From NCBI GenBank assembly GCA_018894105.1, contig CM032124.1, forward strand, positions 1,225,501 through 1,289,500: a stretch of 64,000 nt of DNA. The letters run 5' to 3'. A program made the position numbers and the translations under genes. Positions 46,321 to 59,307 of this stretch are shown piece after piece (position 1 is the stretch's first letter; the number at the start of each line of letters is the position of its first letter). This DNA is from Jacaranda mimosifolia (Eukaryota; Streptophyta; Magnoliopsida; Lamiales; Bignoniaceae). The notes under the pieces are model-generated. The model was not told the DNA's origin. It saw nothing but the letters and a program-made list of their open reading frames with translations, and made no database searches.

Positions 46321-47813
46321 TGTTGTTTCCAGGATTTATGCCAACATGCAGTAATCCAAAGTAATAAACAAATATTGCAAGTCAGATTATCAGGAATGGA
46401 TCAAATAATCACAGTTAAGGCAATACATGCGTTTTTATCAATATAAAATCCAAATAAAGCATGCGGTATAAGAATTAAACATACAACATGCGTTATCATA
46501 ATTTAAACATACATCATGCGATATCAGATTTTAAACATACAGCATGCGTGATCAAAATAAATGTCAAATTCAAGGCAAATCAGAATTTCAAATAATTAAT
46601 CAGATATGAGTCCAGGAAAAGCCAAAATTCATATATTAACCAAGGCAATAAAATAATAAAACATGCTGTCAGATTTATCTAATATAGATACTGAATTTTA
46701 AAGTAAACTTATCTTAAGAATTCTATATCGTAATACCAAATCACAGAGAAATTATGTTTGCCTTGAAGAAACAAGCGCCCCGCCTCACCAGTGCAACGGG
46801 TACAGCGCAGCTCCTCCCAGGATGAGATGGTTCAGAATGATCAGGTGCACTCCGTCTCGTTCACCTCGAACAGTACTCAGTTACCCGGATTAGAATGAGA
46901 CAGCCGTATATCAAGATTCGGGAAAGGGAATGTTTGTGGGGAGAATATCAGAATATGAGAAGGGAAGGAAGGAATTTATGAGAGCGGGATCAAGAACGGC
47001 GGCAGTGTGCGTAAACGTGAACGTGAACAGTGTAGAATGAGGAGAACGATGGAGAATGTTGCGTGCTTTGAAGACTGCTAGAGGCACTCTATTTATAGGC
47101 GGGATTAGGGTTAGAGTCTGCCAGTTAATGGCCTCTAACACGTCACCCCAGCGAATGGCATTCCGCCACGTCAACCACACACGTCACACGTCCACCAATA
47201 ACCAACGACGTTCTGCCACTTGGCCCTCACACGTCACACACGTTCACAGCCTCACGCCACGTGTCCCACGTCTCCACCAGCATCATCCCATGATCTCGAT
47301 CAAATCCCACATATCAGGGTAATCTCCAACAGGTCTTGACCATGTCAGCCCTTATCCGATTATCCCTATCCGGTTAAGTATTTTAAATTTTAAAATTCAA
47401 AATTTTTAATTTTTAATTGAATTTCGTCCAAAAAGATAAAATTGAGACTGACGCCCGTGATCCCGATCCCGGGCCGGGCCGGGTGGCGGCGGCGGCGCGC
47501 GTGTGGTCCACTCATATGAACCCCCTAAAGAACACTTTATCAAGCATTCTTACTAGAGTTCAATATAAACTAGTCCACACTAGTTTATAAAACCAATGTG
47601 GGACAAGTGAAGGGTTGGGATAACCTTTCAACTCCTCCACTTGGTTTTATAATTTACAAGCAAGTCTCCCCTTTCTCAATTTATCAATGTGGAACAATCC
47701 AACACTTAACCATTTGCACATCCTCCATTTTACCCTTTAATTATCTTTGGATTCCAACCAAAATTTGCATTCATCCAAATAATTAAACTTTGTAATTATT
47801 CCCAATTACAACA
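46321..47813 (-). repeat. 5' LTR of copia element 2
   Basis: 1493 bp, TGTTG...CAACA. It drives the element on the minus strand. Confidence 0.93.
47089..47099 (-). promoter_or_regulatory. TATA box in the 5' LTR of copia element 2
   Basis: CCTATAAATAG on the minus strand, conserved in the other LTR as CCTATAAATATAG near 40906-40918. It lies far enough from the inner LTR edge to leave a long R-U5 leader. Confidence 0.6.
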
Positions 47814-48599
47814 CTTAGGACAATCTGGCAGATCAAACTGCTGAATTTCACCACAAAGCTTTGGATTTTCATGCGCTGGCATTTGAAAATACTCCAGCCG
47901 AAGGTACCTCACCCACCAGATTGTTGTAAGATAGATTTAGGTAGATGAGAGAATGAAGATTCACCAAAAAATTCGGAATATTTCCTGAGAGATTGTTGCT
48001 CGATAGATCCAAGTAACTAAGGGTACTCAGACGAGCTAAATTTGGAATCACCCCACTGAAGGAGTTTCTAGAAAGATCAAGAAGATTGATGAAAGAAAAA
48101 TTCCCCACATGGGGCGAAACCGTTCCAACTAATCTTTGCCTGGTGAGATTCAAACCGGTGACTCTTGGAATTGGCTGCATGCCACATTCAACACCAGTCC
48201 AGTTGCAAAAATGGGAAGAATCGAGAATTGTTCCAAGAGGCTAAGACAACTAGAGGATCTTCAATTATCAGGGACTTGAAGGCCAGTAATGCAAGTTTAT
48301 CAGCCTCATTTCCAGGTACTTGTGCAGCTGCTTGCTCTGGAAATGAGAGATTAAGAAGAATGCATATAGAAGCTGATATGGTTAAAGAAACGATCAAGCT
48401 AAAACTCATCATGGGAATCGTCATTCTGGAAATGTATTTTAGGCCAAAATTCAGTAGGTGAAAGTTTCTAAGTCTTTCTTAAGCCTGTAAATGGGTAGGG
48501 TAATGCCTTATTCAGACCCAAAAATGCCATACCTGTATCCTACTCATACTCATACTTATTAAAGACTAGAAAGGTGCACGTGCGCTGTATGTGACTTAA

Positions 48600-51500
48600 T
48601 AATTTTTATATTTATTTATTTTATGAATTATTTAATATTTATATCTAATTTAAATACTTATAAAAAAGACACACAAATACTTATCTAATTTAAAACAATA
48701 CTAATTGTATTCAAATAGAACCAAATAATTCATATGTCAAAGTTGATAATAAAAATTAATGCATCTCATACATTGACAATTTGAACATAATTTATATAGT
48801 AAGTTGAATAAAATATAAGCAATTTAGTTAATGGCTAGTTAAAAGGCAAAATACACATCCAATAAAATTAATATCTGAAATACCATTTATCAAACTAAAT
48901 TATTAATATATATAAAAAAAACTATGTACAAATATTGAAGTATAAATAGTAGAGAATTCATCTAGATTTTAAAGAATATTTTGATAAGATTTTAGTAATC
49001 TTATTTTTGTCATGCTTATTTGAAACTCGAGCATCATATTCCATTTATTATTAGCAACTCTTGAAAAGAGGTTACGCCTCCAACATGGTTTGAGCACAAT
49101 TTAAGTCAATCTCCTTCTCCTTCTAAGGAATTGCACCATATATACAACCTCTCACTTCTCATTTGTTCATTTCACTCAACATCTACGTTGTGTGTCTCAA
49201 ATGTAGTGTTTTGGTTATTCCCTTTGGAGATACTTTCTTTATCACTTCTATAATATAGAGAAATGTTTTGTAAGCATTACTTTGGAGATGTGGTCATATA
49301 TATTGAATGTTTTATAAATTTTGGATTTACAAAATAAATGGTAGATTATTGATTCAGAAGATAGTTGTAGATTAATAATTACATATGTATTTTATTCAAA
49401 TTGAATTAAAAAGTGTTCCGCATTAAATTTAGAGTAGAGACCCTCTGAGCACCTTTAAAATGTTTATTTTCATTATTTATTTTCTTCATCAATTTAGGTG
49501 ATGTTAATGGTCTCTCTATCATATATCTTATAGATATACGTGTATCATATTTCATTGGTGTCACTACAAAACATATCTTCATATTGATATGACAATCATA
49601 TCTGAATAGCATACTAACCACTGGTTATTGAGTTCTGCAATACGAACACTAATTAATTATTATACAATTTCTTTTATTAAACCAGATACACATATTTTCC
49701 TTAAATAATGCTTTCACAATATGACGTGGATAAACACATTTGCATTTTCCATCAATCGTACAAGCTAGAATTGTACTTGTTTCTATCTATACATGATCCA
49801 TGCATCATGTGTTTAAGAACTGAACCGTAAAGTATAAGATGTATTTCCATATTTGGAAGTTTTGTATACACAAATATCTATTATAGTAATTTAGGTTTGT
49901 AATTTTATACTTAAACTTTAGAACTATCACCATGTGAGCATATGCCCCCCCCCCCCCCCAATTTAGACATATACAACAATTTATCAAATATTTGCTTCAT
50001 AAACAACTGGTGCTTCAGACATTCTATTTTTGCTCAAAAGATTCTAGAGGTTAAATTTGGTGGATCTTGAACTCTTTCACCATCATTGATGTTCTCTTGT
50101 TTTTTTTGTTTTTTTTTTACTTTTTTGTTGGTAAGTTATTGTAATAAAAAGATATATTTTTCCAAATCTTTGGACTAATACCAATACATTAAAATATATA
50201 TATGATTCATATCTCTTGAATCCTCAGTAAAAGATATTGAAGAGTAATTCTTTCTTCAACTTCTCTACCCTTGTCTCTACTTTTGATGGTGCTATTCATC
50301 AATTATTGGAGTAGTTCACATCTCAATTTTGATAGGTTATGATGGTAGTAATGCAATCTTGAGATGTCCAATTTTATATGATTATGTGTCGACTATTGAT
50401 TATTCTCTGTATAAAAAATTTATAATATGAAATTGATAATACATATAGAAAATCATATAAGTTTAGAACTTGAAAATTTTAATTGTGCAAGTGCTTTGCA
50501 TATTCATTTTTTGCATTGACTAAATTTTATATATTAATGGCAAAATGCAAACAATCTCTTTGGAGTGTTAGAGTAATAAACAATGGACAAATTTTATAAA
50601 TGTTTATTGTTCTCTAACAAAATAGTTGCACGAGTTGTAAGGGGTCGTTTAGATAGATTCATTCTTCTGAATTGCATTATTGAATGTTATAAAACTTTTA
50701 TTTTTAATGTGACATTATTGATATGCACAATAATCTATTTATTATTGACATTATTGACATCCATAATAATTTGTTCATCTATGTTTATGTCCTCAATGTG
50801 CACGGACAGCAACATCTCATTCCACTAATATATTATGATTATCTCCTTGAACCTAAATTGCCAACACATTTGTCTATTTTCACACCTTTTTAGATATGGG
50901 GTTGAATATTGTTCATTGAAAGGTAATCCTTTAACCTTCTAAAGATTTTTGTATATGGATGTTTCTCATTTAATTTTGTAAGTTTCCTCATAATTGCTTT
51001 TAATCATAAGTATGATTTTCTACTATCTTCATTCTATTCTAAAGCTCATATTCAACTTTGACAAAAATACAGCTAAAAAGTCCAGACCCATTTCCATTTG
51101 GAATTAGTCCTAGAAGATTATGATATAGCATGCCTTGTGTTCAAAAGAAATAAACTTCATAATTTGCAGATTCAAACTCTTTATCTAATTTTAAATGTGA
51201 AGTTCAGAACTCAAATATTTTTTCATAAGTTCACAACCTCTGAACAACTTATGCAATTTATTTGACCTTTGAATAAGTGTAGCTAGTTTTTCTATTGCAA
51301 TAATAATATGTGCAAGACTCATATTCAAATCTTACAACATTTTCATGATGCAATTGAGTACCTTATTCATTTTATAAATCTTTAAGCATACAGATCATAA
51401 CCTATCAAATCTAATCAAAAAATGAGATTAAGACTTAAATGTTTTTGCATATAACAATTTTTTTCCACATGTATGATATTTATTTAAAAGCATAAAATAC

Positions 51501-54500
51501 ATCTAATCATAAAGTATGGCTTTATTAATAATTATTGATCCTTTGATTGATAAGAATCATTTGTGACCTTAGAAAATATTGAATGGACAAATACCGACAA
51601 TTGCATTCTTTAGAAACTGACTCTTTTTTATCCAAAGCTACGATTCATGAAGAGGTGCTACTTGTTGTTCCTTATGTTTTTTCTCCATTGATAATCCAAT
51701 TGACTCTCTCATTTTTTGGGCTCTTAAGTTTTATTTATGTATTCCTATCTCTTTGTAGAACTTAGTATGATATGTTTCTTCTTTATTCTATCTATTTTTC
51801 ATTATCGAAACACATCTGCTATAAAATTACATTAAAAAATTATGCCCATATATTTAAAATATAGATGAGATTTTACTAAATAACAATATATGATGATGTT
51901 TTAAGTATACACCAAAATATCTAGTACAAATCATTTATACGAAGTTGAATTTATGGTAAAAGTTCACTAATACATTACCATTTTAATATACTTTTAATGA
52001 AAATTAGAATAATGAAAATATGTGAATTGAAAAATTACTGAAATAAATTATATCTGGAAGAGTTTCATATTTAAAAGATATAAATTACATAATTTTTTAC
52101 AATCTAATGACTAATAGTGGCTGAAATTATTTTACTATTTTATTTTTAGGTGATATTTTAATAAAAAAAAAAATTAAGTTTCTTTTCTATCGTTCTATTT
52201 TAATTTAATTTTTTTATTTTTTGTTTATTGAAAATGTATAAGCGTGTGCACTTACTTATTATGTTTGCATTTTTTTAATTCTAAACAATAACTTTAAATT
52301 GTTATTTTATCAAATAAAAACAAAAGTTATGATTTTAAAATAATTTAGAGCAATTTATAAATTATTTCCCTCTAAATTTTAATTAAAAAATTGTATTACT
52401 TATTTAATATTAGATTTTTAATGGACCACTTGTAATCTAAAATTAGAACGAAAGAAAAAAAAATCATGTGTACAAACCGTGGAATTTATCTACAACAAAC
52501 TTATTCCCACTTTTCAAAAAAATTGTTCTCTTCCTAGTCAAGCTAAAAAAGTGAAAGTTAAATTCTGATTATATTTAAACCTTAAAATATCATCATGTTA
52601 AATAAGAATATTATATTATTTTATAAATTTTTGTTGGTGAAAAAATGTGTGAAAAGCGTTTGATTAAAAGATACCATGCTAATGCATATTTTTGCAAGAT
52701 CTGAATTATGAATTAAGTTGGCCATTAATATAATATGACATAAATTTGTTAAGTGTAACGTCGTCATTTGAAATAGTTGTATCTTATTAACTATTTAACA
52801 TTTAGCAATATAAGAAATAAAAACTTTTGATTGTTGAATATTATGTTTTTAGTGGATATATACTTGTTATCTATTCGGTATATACGTCATATGGTATGGA
52901 TGGTGACACATGGATTAATGCAAGATTTTATTGAATGAAACGTATTTGTTGATCTTCCATCTTATATCATAAATGAAAGCATTTCACTATGTCATATTCA
53001 TGTTATTATTAAAATCATATTTACACTTTTTAATTTTAAATAATTTAAATGACATAATTATCAATCCAACAATACATTTTCTTTTTTGAAAAAATTCAAA
53101 TCAATTATATAATGAATGAATTATACTTGTTATATCATTAATGTACATTATAAGAATATTGTTTGCCATATGATTAGTTAAGTTATACCAAATTTGATCT
53201 TCACAAGATTTTCCTCATCCAATGCCATGCCCAAAATAATACACAAGATTATTTGAAAAATAAAATATTTTTTTTATTTCTATCTTATTATCTCTTAAAA
53301 ATAATTTGTTGAAAGTTAGTAACATCCCATCATCACTTTAAGTGAAAAGATTTTATCTGGTTATTTTTTGCAGCTTCTAATAGCGTTATCAGTTATATAT
53401 TATTTTTCTTTTGATCCACTTTTTATCTCTTAACTTAAATACATAGGAATATAAAATTTTCTCATATGTGTGACACACTATAAAAGCATATTTTTCTATT
53501 AGTTTCCAAGAAAATAGCCGTGGACATCTGAATGTAAGAATTGACCAAAATATATTTTATAAATAAATGTACATATACATAAATAAATAAATCAAAAGAA
53601 GAAAATTTGAATAAGATCAACTTGGTTTATCTTTTTTCATTATCATAAACTATATATACTATTACATTTGAGTTTGACATCAATTTAGTTATATTACAAA
53701 TATATTTCTCTTTGTAATTCTTGAGAAGAAATCCATATTTGCATGGACATATTTATAAAAAATTATCCGATTTCCTTATCAATTTTAAAACCTTCTTAAT
53801 CCTATAACTATAAGACTTAATCTATTTTTTTTATTATATGCATATTAAATTTACTACTATTTTAAATTGAACACTTACTTTGATGATATATATATATATA
53901 TGAAATATTTTTCTCTTTTTATTTTTAAGGGAGAACTCAAAAAGAATATCTCCATAACATACTTATAAAGACACATTTTTTTCTCATCGATTGAGTTTTT
54001 CTTAATTAATTTCAATATAGTTATTATTTTACATGAGTCTAACTAAAATAAATTTAATTTGATTATAATTTATCATGAAACCATATGTATCATTCTAATC
54101 AAGTATTTTAATTTATCAGAGGAAATAAGATTTGTTACCAAGTTGACATTTTGCTTTGTGATTTTTGTGCGCTGGCACATCGATTAGGATCATATATATA
54201 TACATATATTTGCACATATGCACTTAAGTATTTTTTTGTCATATGTCTGGGCGGAGATGTATTTGAATGACGAAAGTATCAATGATTTTTCTTCTAATTT
54301 TATTTTATTTTCCTAATCACTACTCTATTGTGCACGTTAGTCAACTGAATTATTTATCTAATATATATATAGCATAAGCAAGTCGGCAAATGTCATTATT
54401 ATTATAACTTATAACGATGAATAGAGAGACAATGTTGCACAGTGGGTAAGTATCTTTAAAAGTATATGAATTGAAATATATCATCAAATAAATTGTAAAG

Positions 54501-55500
54501 TAATTTATTATTATATATTTTAAGAATATTCAAACAGCCATAACACTTATCGCCCGCGGAGTTGAAGGCATCATTAGTTTATTTTTTTTAAATTAATGCC
54601 CAATGTTTTATTCACTCAAATCTTAATATCCATTAATTAATTAGTTTAGCATGCAACTTAATTTATTTTTTCGAGCCGAAAAGTCAATAGAAGTGGCTCT
54701 AACAACCTAGAAAGGACAACTTCCCCCCAAATTTAACTTTAATTTTTATACTTCTTTGCATTATTTCACCTAAAATTTCAGTAATAATATTGTAATAAAT
54801 TAATTCAAAGATTAAATAAAACTTTTAACTTTGTCATGTAACAAAATGAGTAGCAATTTTAAAATATTAATACTTGCAAGTAAGAGAGTATTTGAGTAAA
54901 TTTATTCAAAAGATCTTATAAATTCCTATGTTGTACAAAATATTAAAACCTTATAAGATGTCATATTCTAATTTTGAAATAAATTATTGAAGTGTTTAGA
55001 TGAAATAATATTTTGAAGTTAATAATATGTATCGAATGATAACTATAATCTCATTAGATGGGATATAATTTAATTAATTAATTTCACTTTAGCTATAATT
55101 TTCTAGGAGTCTAAGTAAATACGTTGATAGAAGAATAAATTTCAATACACATAAGACATGATTGGTAAGTAGAAAAATTGACTCAGTGAATTTGACGTAA
55201 TTATTATAGAGAACTAAATGTAAAGTTATATTCATCAATCAAGTCATCTATTAATATAGAATATAAATGAATTTACTAAATGCAATCCATTATTTGAAAT
55301 AAATATACAGTTCATTCATAGAGACTTTTGACTATTACATTAGATACTATGTATTCGTAGATATAGTCTTAGAATATAAAGAGCTAGTGCACATGATTCA
55401 TGGAATATTTTATCTAGTGAAATGTATCCATTTATACACTATCTATTCATACTTTTTATAAATCTGATGTGATATATTTATATTTAATGTATATATGATT
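48600..55500. other. AT-rich Helitron interior without recognisable genes
   Basis: About 7 kb. Small open frames (for example at 50583 and 51583) are short and hydrophobic by composition and resemble nothing I know. A poly-C run of 17 lies at about 49943-49959. Confidence 0.5.
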
Positions 55501-56332
55501 GTTAGGATGAAAAATTTGATAGAATTAATCTAGTGAATTTTTTCTAAGAGTTTAATTTAATATAAATTTAAAATAGGTTTTTTTATTAGTAATGCATGTT
55601 ATAAATAAAATTATATATAAGTCAAAAGACATAATAATATTCGTACATTAATTTAAAATGTGAAATTAATTTCTCTAGTTTTATTTTAAAGAAATTTTAC
55701 TTGATGGTTTAGAAAGAAAATGATTTGTTGGTTCAACTGATTTTGTATCGATTTGCATTGATTGAGACTGATTTCTTCACAAATTAGTTTTAATTATCAA
55801 ATCGGACTGAACCTTGATTAGTTCTCGATTAAATCAGTCGACTGACTAATTCAATCTGATTTCTGGAACATTGATTCGAACTGATGGCAATCGAATCTTG
55901 TTTGGAGTGATCAATTTCTCAAAACTTGAGATTTGATTCATCAACTCTAGTTCGATCTTCTTTAAATTGAATCCATTATTTTCTTTTTATGATTTTTAAA
56001 ATATTAAATATATATTTTAAATTATCATCACCATTTTTAAATATGACGAGTAAACAATTCAATTTTTTGCAAAGTCATAATTCAAATATATATAAATGAA
56101 AGTATAATCTATTTATGAATTTGATATTCTTGTTTGAATTTTTATAATAGTATTTTACTTTCATTTAATATGTACACACACACACACACAAACATACACA
56201 TGGCGTAAGTTCATATTTAAATAAATCTATGTAGTTTATCCACAATATTTTTAATCGGGCTGATTTTGAAGCTTAAATGAAACACATTTATGCAAGTAGA
56301 GCCATGACTTGTTCTATGTCTAAATCGAACAA

Positions 56333-57496
56333 TTATATATAGAAACAAGAAAAGTTGTGCCTATATACAGCCTTGGAATCCTTATAAATCAAAGTCATAC
56401 TCTCTTCTCGTCCTAGGGAATTCCAGAGTAAATTCACATCAAACTCATAACTTTCCAAGTCATTTTTGAGCTTATTGACATCCACCAAGAATAAAAAAAA
56501 ACGACAATATTTCCCTTTTCCAGCAGCTTCAAAAGACAATAAGATTTGTAATTCTTCAACCATTTTACTAAAATTGCAAAACCCACAATCTATCAACACA
56601 TGCAAACTACTACTTACCGACATTGATATTAGTTTCATGACAACCTTTCAAACTACAAATGGACTTCTAAATAGCTCCATCAGGAGCTTTATCATTACTT
56701 TCATCTCTTGATTTGCCCACCACTCTTCGACTGCAATCATCACTAACATCCTCTTCATTTCTGATTGGCACGGAGACAATGTCTTTGCTATTCTAATATA
56801 GAAGTGATGAACTTACCTGCCACAATTTCCTTAATGCGCTGTCTTTTAAATAGAGCCTTGAAAGTCCTAGTATTCATTTTCTTTCTTTGCATGACAACCG
56901 CTTCTAGGTCAAGTTCAGCCTTTTCAAATTCCATTTTCACCTGAATCAAGGCCTTCTCTTTCTTTCTCTTGGACTTTGGCAGACCAAGTTCTTTTGCAGA
57001 TTTCTTGGAACCAGAAGAACCGGATGATAATTTTTCCTTGCCCCTGTCAGACCTCCTCAGAGGACTCGATGTATTATATTGCTCGTCTTGCAGATTTCCT
57101 CTTCACAGGAGGTGTCAAAGACGGCATCCCCTTCTCAAGACGCTTGGACTTCTGTGTACTTTGATGGCTTGGCGTATTCTGCCTGGACAATGATGTTTCT
57201 CTGGCTGACCTTCTTTCACTGGAGACATCAGCTCTTCCTAGGCTACGCATCAACTTATCCGATTCATCCTTTCTAATATTCACTTTTTTCTTTGAACTAT
57301 GGCCATCTCATTCCTCCTTTCTAATATTTTCTTTTTTCTTTGAACTATGGCCATCTCATTCCTCCTTTCTAATATTTTCTTTTTTCTTTGAACTATGGTC
57401 ATCTCATTCCTCCTTTCTAATATTTTCTTTTTTCTTTGAACTATGGCCTTCTGCTTCATATTTGCTTTTCCAGGCAGATTGAGTATCACTCACCAT
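56333..57496 (-). pseudogene. MOM1: MOM1-like gene fragment (N-terminal part) inside the Helitron
   Basis: Reading on the minus strand from ATG at 57496, MVSDTQSAWKSKYEAEGHSS and later QSTQKSKRLEKGMPSLTPPV are visible. In another frame SPLRRSDRGKEKLSSGSSGS and TRTFKALFKRQRIKEIVAG follow. The order Ser/Arg-rich N-terminus, KSxRLEKxxPxxTPPVKRKS, SPLRRSxRGK, SSGSKKS is that of plant MOM1 proteins, chromatin factors for transcriptional gene silencing, as far as I recall the family. It ends at a splice-donor-like CAG/GTAAGT (56817). Downstream pieces to 56333 may be further exons, separated by gaps too short for normal plant introns (~30 and 50 bases). Stops and a frameshift (near 57075) make it a pseudogene. 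It has the same strand as the Helitron. Confidence 0.6.
57264..57450. repeat. 48-bp minisatellite in the MOM1-like fragment
   Basis: Three nearly identical 48-bp units (57291-57338, 57339-57386, 57387-57434) plus partial units at both sides. The unit is 16 codons long, and in the MOM1 frame each repeat carries a TGA. Confidence 0.9.
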
Positions 57497-59307
57497 CCTT
57501 CTCAGCTGCATTGATAGCCACAATTTTTGCAGACTTAGAACTTCACCAACATCAAGACAAGCAAAATACAGGGGATAAGGAATTGAAAGTCCAAACAATA
57601 GAGACTAAGTGTTCTTTTGAACTTACTGCTGCCAAATATCAATCTTTTAGATAAGTTGGAAACTTCCCTAGAGCCACACTAAAACTATCAATTGACATTG
57701 CCCAATGTAAGTGTAATTAGCGATATTTTTACACTTATCTGTAATTCTAGTACATTCATCTCTAGTTAAATATAGAGAAACATTTTAAACACATTCCCAC
57801 AACAAAAACCAGTCAAGAAAAAGAAAATCAAAACAAAATCGGCAGATACGTCAAGAATACAAAAATCTAGAAAAAGAAAACTTAAGAAAAAGACTTACTC
57901 CAAAGAAAATAAATGTCGCTTCAATCACTGGCTTTTGATTCTCCATATTTTTCTCTTCAGCTAATATTTTTTGTTTTAAATGTTCTTTCTCTTTTTTTAC
58001 TTTAAGGGGATGATCAAACCGTTGGAAAGAAGAATCCCACTTTCAAAGCTAATTGGTTAGTACGGGAAAAGAAAAGGGAATTGTAGGTGCGACTTGTAAG
58101 CATGGCAAACCCAAGAATCATTTCGTAGAATTAATTTAGTGAGTTTTTTATGAGTTTAGTTTAATTTAAAATTTAAGATAATTTAATGAGTAATGCATGC
58201 ATGTAATAAATAAAATTTATTTACATTTGATAGGTCAAAAGGTATAATAAATATAGTTCATATACATAAATTTTATTTAACAATTCAATTGTAAATACAA
58301 TGAACTTGTTGAGAATACAAAGAAGCTAAGCCATGGAAAGGATCACATTAAGCGTATTCTTCAAGCAAATGAAATTCGCCACATGTTAACAAATAAATGG
58401 CCCAAAAAAAGTATTTCAAATCAATAGCATAATGAAATAAAGAGAACTTTACTAATAAATTATATGAATAAATTTAATTTAACAATTTAATTATAATTGA
58501 ACAGTAATCCATATATAGTAAATTCAATACTATAGGATTAATTTAGTGACTTTTTTATGAGTTTTATGTGATCTAAAATTTAAGATAAATTTAGTTAGTG
58601 ATGCGTGCATGTAATAAATAAAATGTATATACATTTGATGTATGGACATTCAATGTATATATATTTGACAAGTCAAAAGGCATAATAAATGTGGTTTATA
58701 TTCATAAATTTCATTTAATATTTAACAACAATTTGAGTATAATTTACCAATAATATTTTTATTAGCTAGGGATATTTTTGTCTTCACATAAAAAGGAAGA
58801 AACAAATATACCCATTCATACTTTTATAAGTAGTATAGATATAGATATAGATAATGTAATGGGTATGGGTAGGATCTATACCCATAAATTGCCTATGTAT
58901 CCATACCCATTACTTTATATTTAAATTTAATTTATAAAATTAACAATATTAAAATTAATAGTGGAATAAATATTTTTTATAAAAACAGTTAATAAAATTT
59001 TTATTAATGAATGAAAAATTAAAAATAAAGATTAACTTAAATTAAGTTAAATATAAATTTTTTTTTTAATTTTTTGTTATTGTATGTCAAATAATATTTT
59101 TAATATATATTGAGAAAAATAGTATATACATTAAAAACATAAGTTCAACAAACTAGACCCAATGGATTTTTGGTAAGATAGGGTAGGATATGGTTAGGAT
59201 TTCATTCTTTTAGATATTTTAGGGTAGGGTAGAATATAGAGTATTTTTGTTTGGGTATTTTAGAATATGGATATGGGTAGGATGATGCCCTACCCATTTA
59301 CAAACCT

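Larger units (their letters stand above)
40139..47813 (-). mobile_element. Ty1/copia LTR retrotransposon (7675 bp) inserted in the receptor-kinase pseudogene
   Basis: LTRs are 40139-41617 and 46321-47813, both TGTTG...CAACA on the plus strand. A perfect 5-bp target duplication CTTAG flanks it (40134-40138 and 47814-47818), and the host gene reads on across it. The element is transcribed on the minus strand. A polypurine tract (TTTGTGGGGGAT, minus strand, 41618-41629) adjoins the 3' LTR. I do not see a canonical Met-tRNA primer site next to the 5' LTR. One long gag-pol frame (46165-42167) is interrupted only by two nonsense codons. By eye the LTRs differ at about 50 positions plus a 24-bp indel, so insertion is fairly recent. 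Confidence 0.95.
38736..48424 (-). pseudogene. LRR receptor-like kinase (LRR-XII type), copy 1, heavily broken
   Basis: Pieces in gene order: signal peptide and LRR N-cap (48424-48188), a short LRR block (48180-47869), TM segment and kinase (40138-39383), kinase C-lobe exon (39278-38874) and an 8-residue tail exon (38763-38736). Against copy 2 the lesions are clear. A 7-bp insertion near 48226 shifts frame. About 1.3 kb of LRRs is missing at a TGGAATC microhomology (near 48045). Ten bases are missing near 47873. A copia element is inserted at CTTAG. Thirty bases removing the HCDLKPQNVL catalytic loop are lost near 39517. Introns 39279-39382 and 38764-38873 keep good splice sites. GSGSFGTVYKG, VAVKV and GDFGLARL remain. 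The class includes pattern-recognition immune receptors (EFR-like) at the plasma membrane. Confidence 0.9.
55515..58745. repeat. Three copies of a ~150-200-bp direct repeat within the Helitron
   Basis: Copies at about 55515-55670, 58125-58300 and 58530-58745. All contain AGTGA(A/C)TTTTTT, then AATGCATG or AATAAATAAAAT-type blocks, then AAGTCAAAAGRCATAATAA. They are in the same orientation. Confidence 0.65.
48566..58839 (-). mobile_element. Large non-autonomous Helitron carrying a MOM1-like gene fragment
   Basis: On the minus strand the 5' end is A/TCTATACTACTTATAAAAG (58839 downward) and the 3' end is GCGCACGTGCACCTTTCTAG/T (48566). This gives TC at 5', CTAG at 3', insertion between A and T, and a GC-rich GCACGTGC palindrome about 10 bases before CTAG. 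About 10.3 kb lies between. I found no Rep/helicase coding, so it would depend on other copies. Most of the interior (48600-56300) is AT-rich with no recognisable gene. Gene-derived sequence sits at about 56330-57500. The small Helitron at 29705-30106 shares the same 5' end. Confidence 0.65.
48481..59307. mobile_element. Inverted-ended DNA element (hAT-like?) split by a large Helitron
   Basis: The left end AAGCCTGTAAATGGGTAGGG (48481-48500) and the right end CCCTACCCATTTACAAACCT (59288-59307) are inverted repeats. Subterminal GGGTAGGAT/ATACCCAT words are frequent near both ends (59160-59290, 58860-58910), as in hAT elements. Without the Helitron it would be about 550 bp with no coding capacity. 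Sequence to the right of 59310 matches the promoter of receptor-kinase copy 2, so the element inserted between promoter and gene. I see no clear target duplication; instead CTTTCTT (48474-48480) and AAGAAAG (59310-59316) extend the inverted repeat. Confidence 0.6.

Noticed and set aside
50583..51765. Small open frames in the Helitron interior
   Set aside because: Short, hydrophobic by AT-rich composition, no motif, no splice or promoter context.
48481..59307. An 8-bp hAT target duplication at the outer element
   Set aside because: Compared flanks GTCTTTCT and ACAAGAAA; they are not direct repeats, only inverted complements in part.
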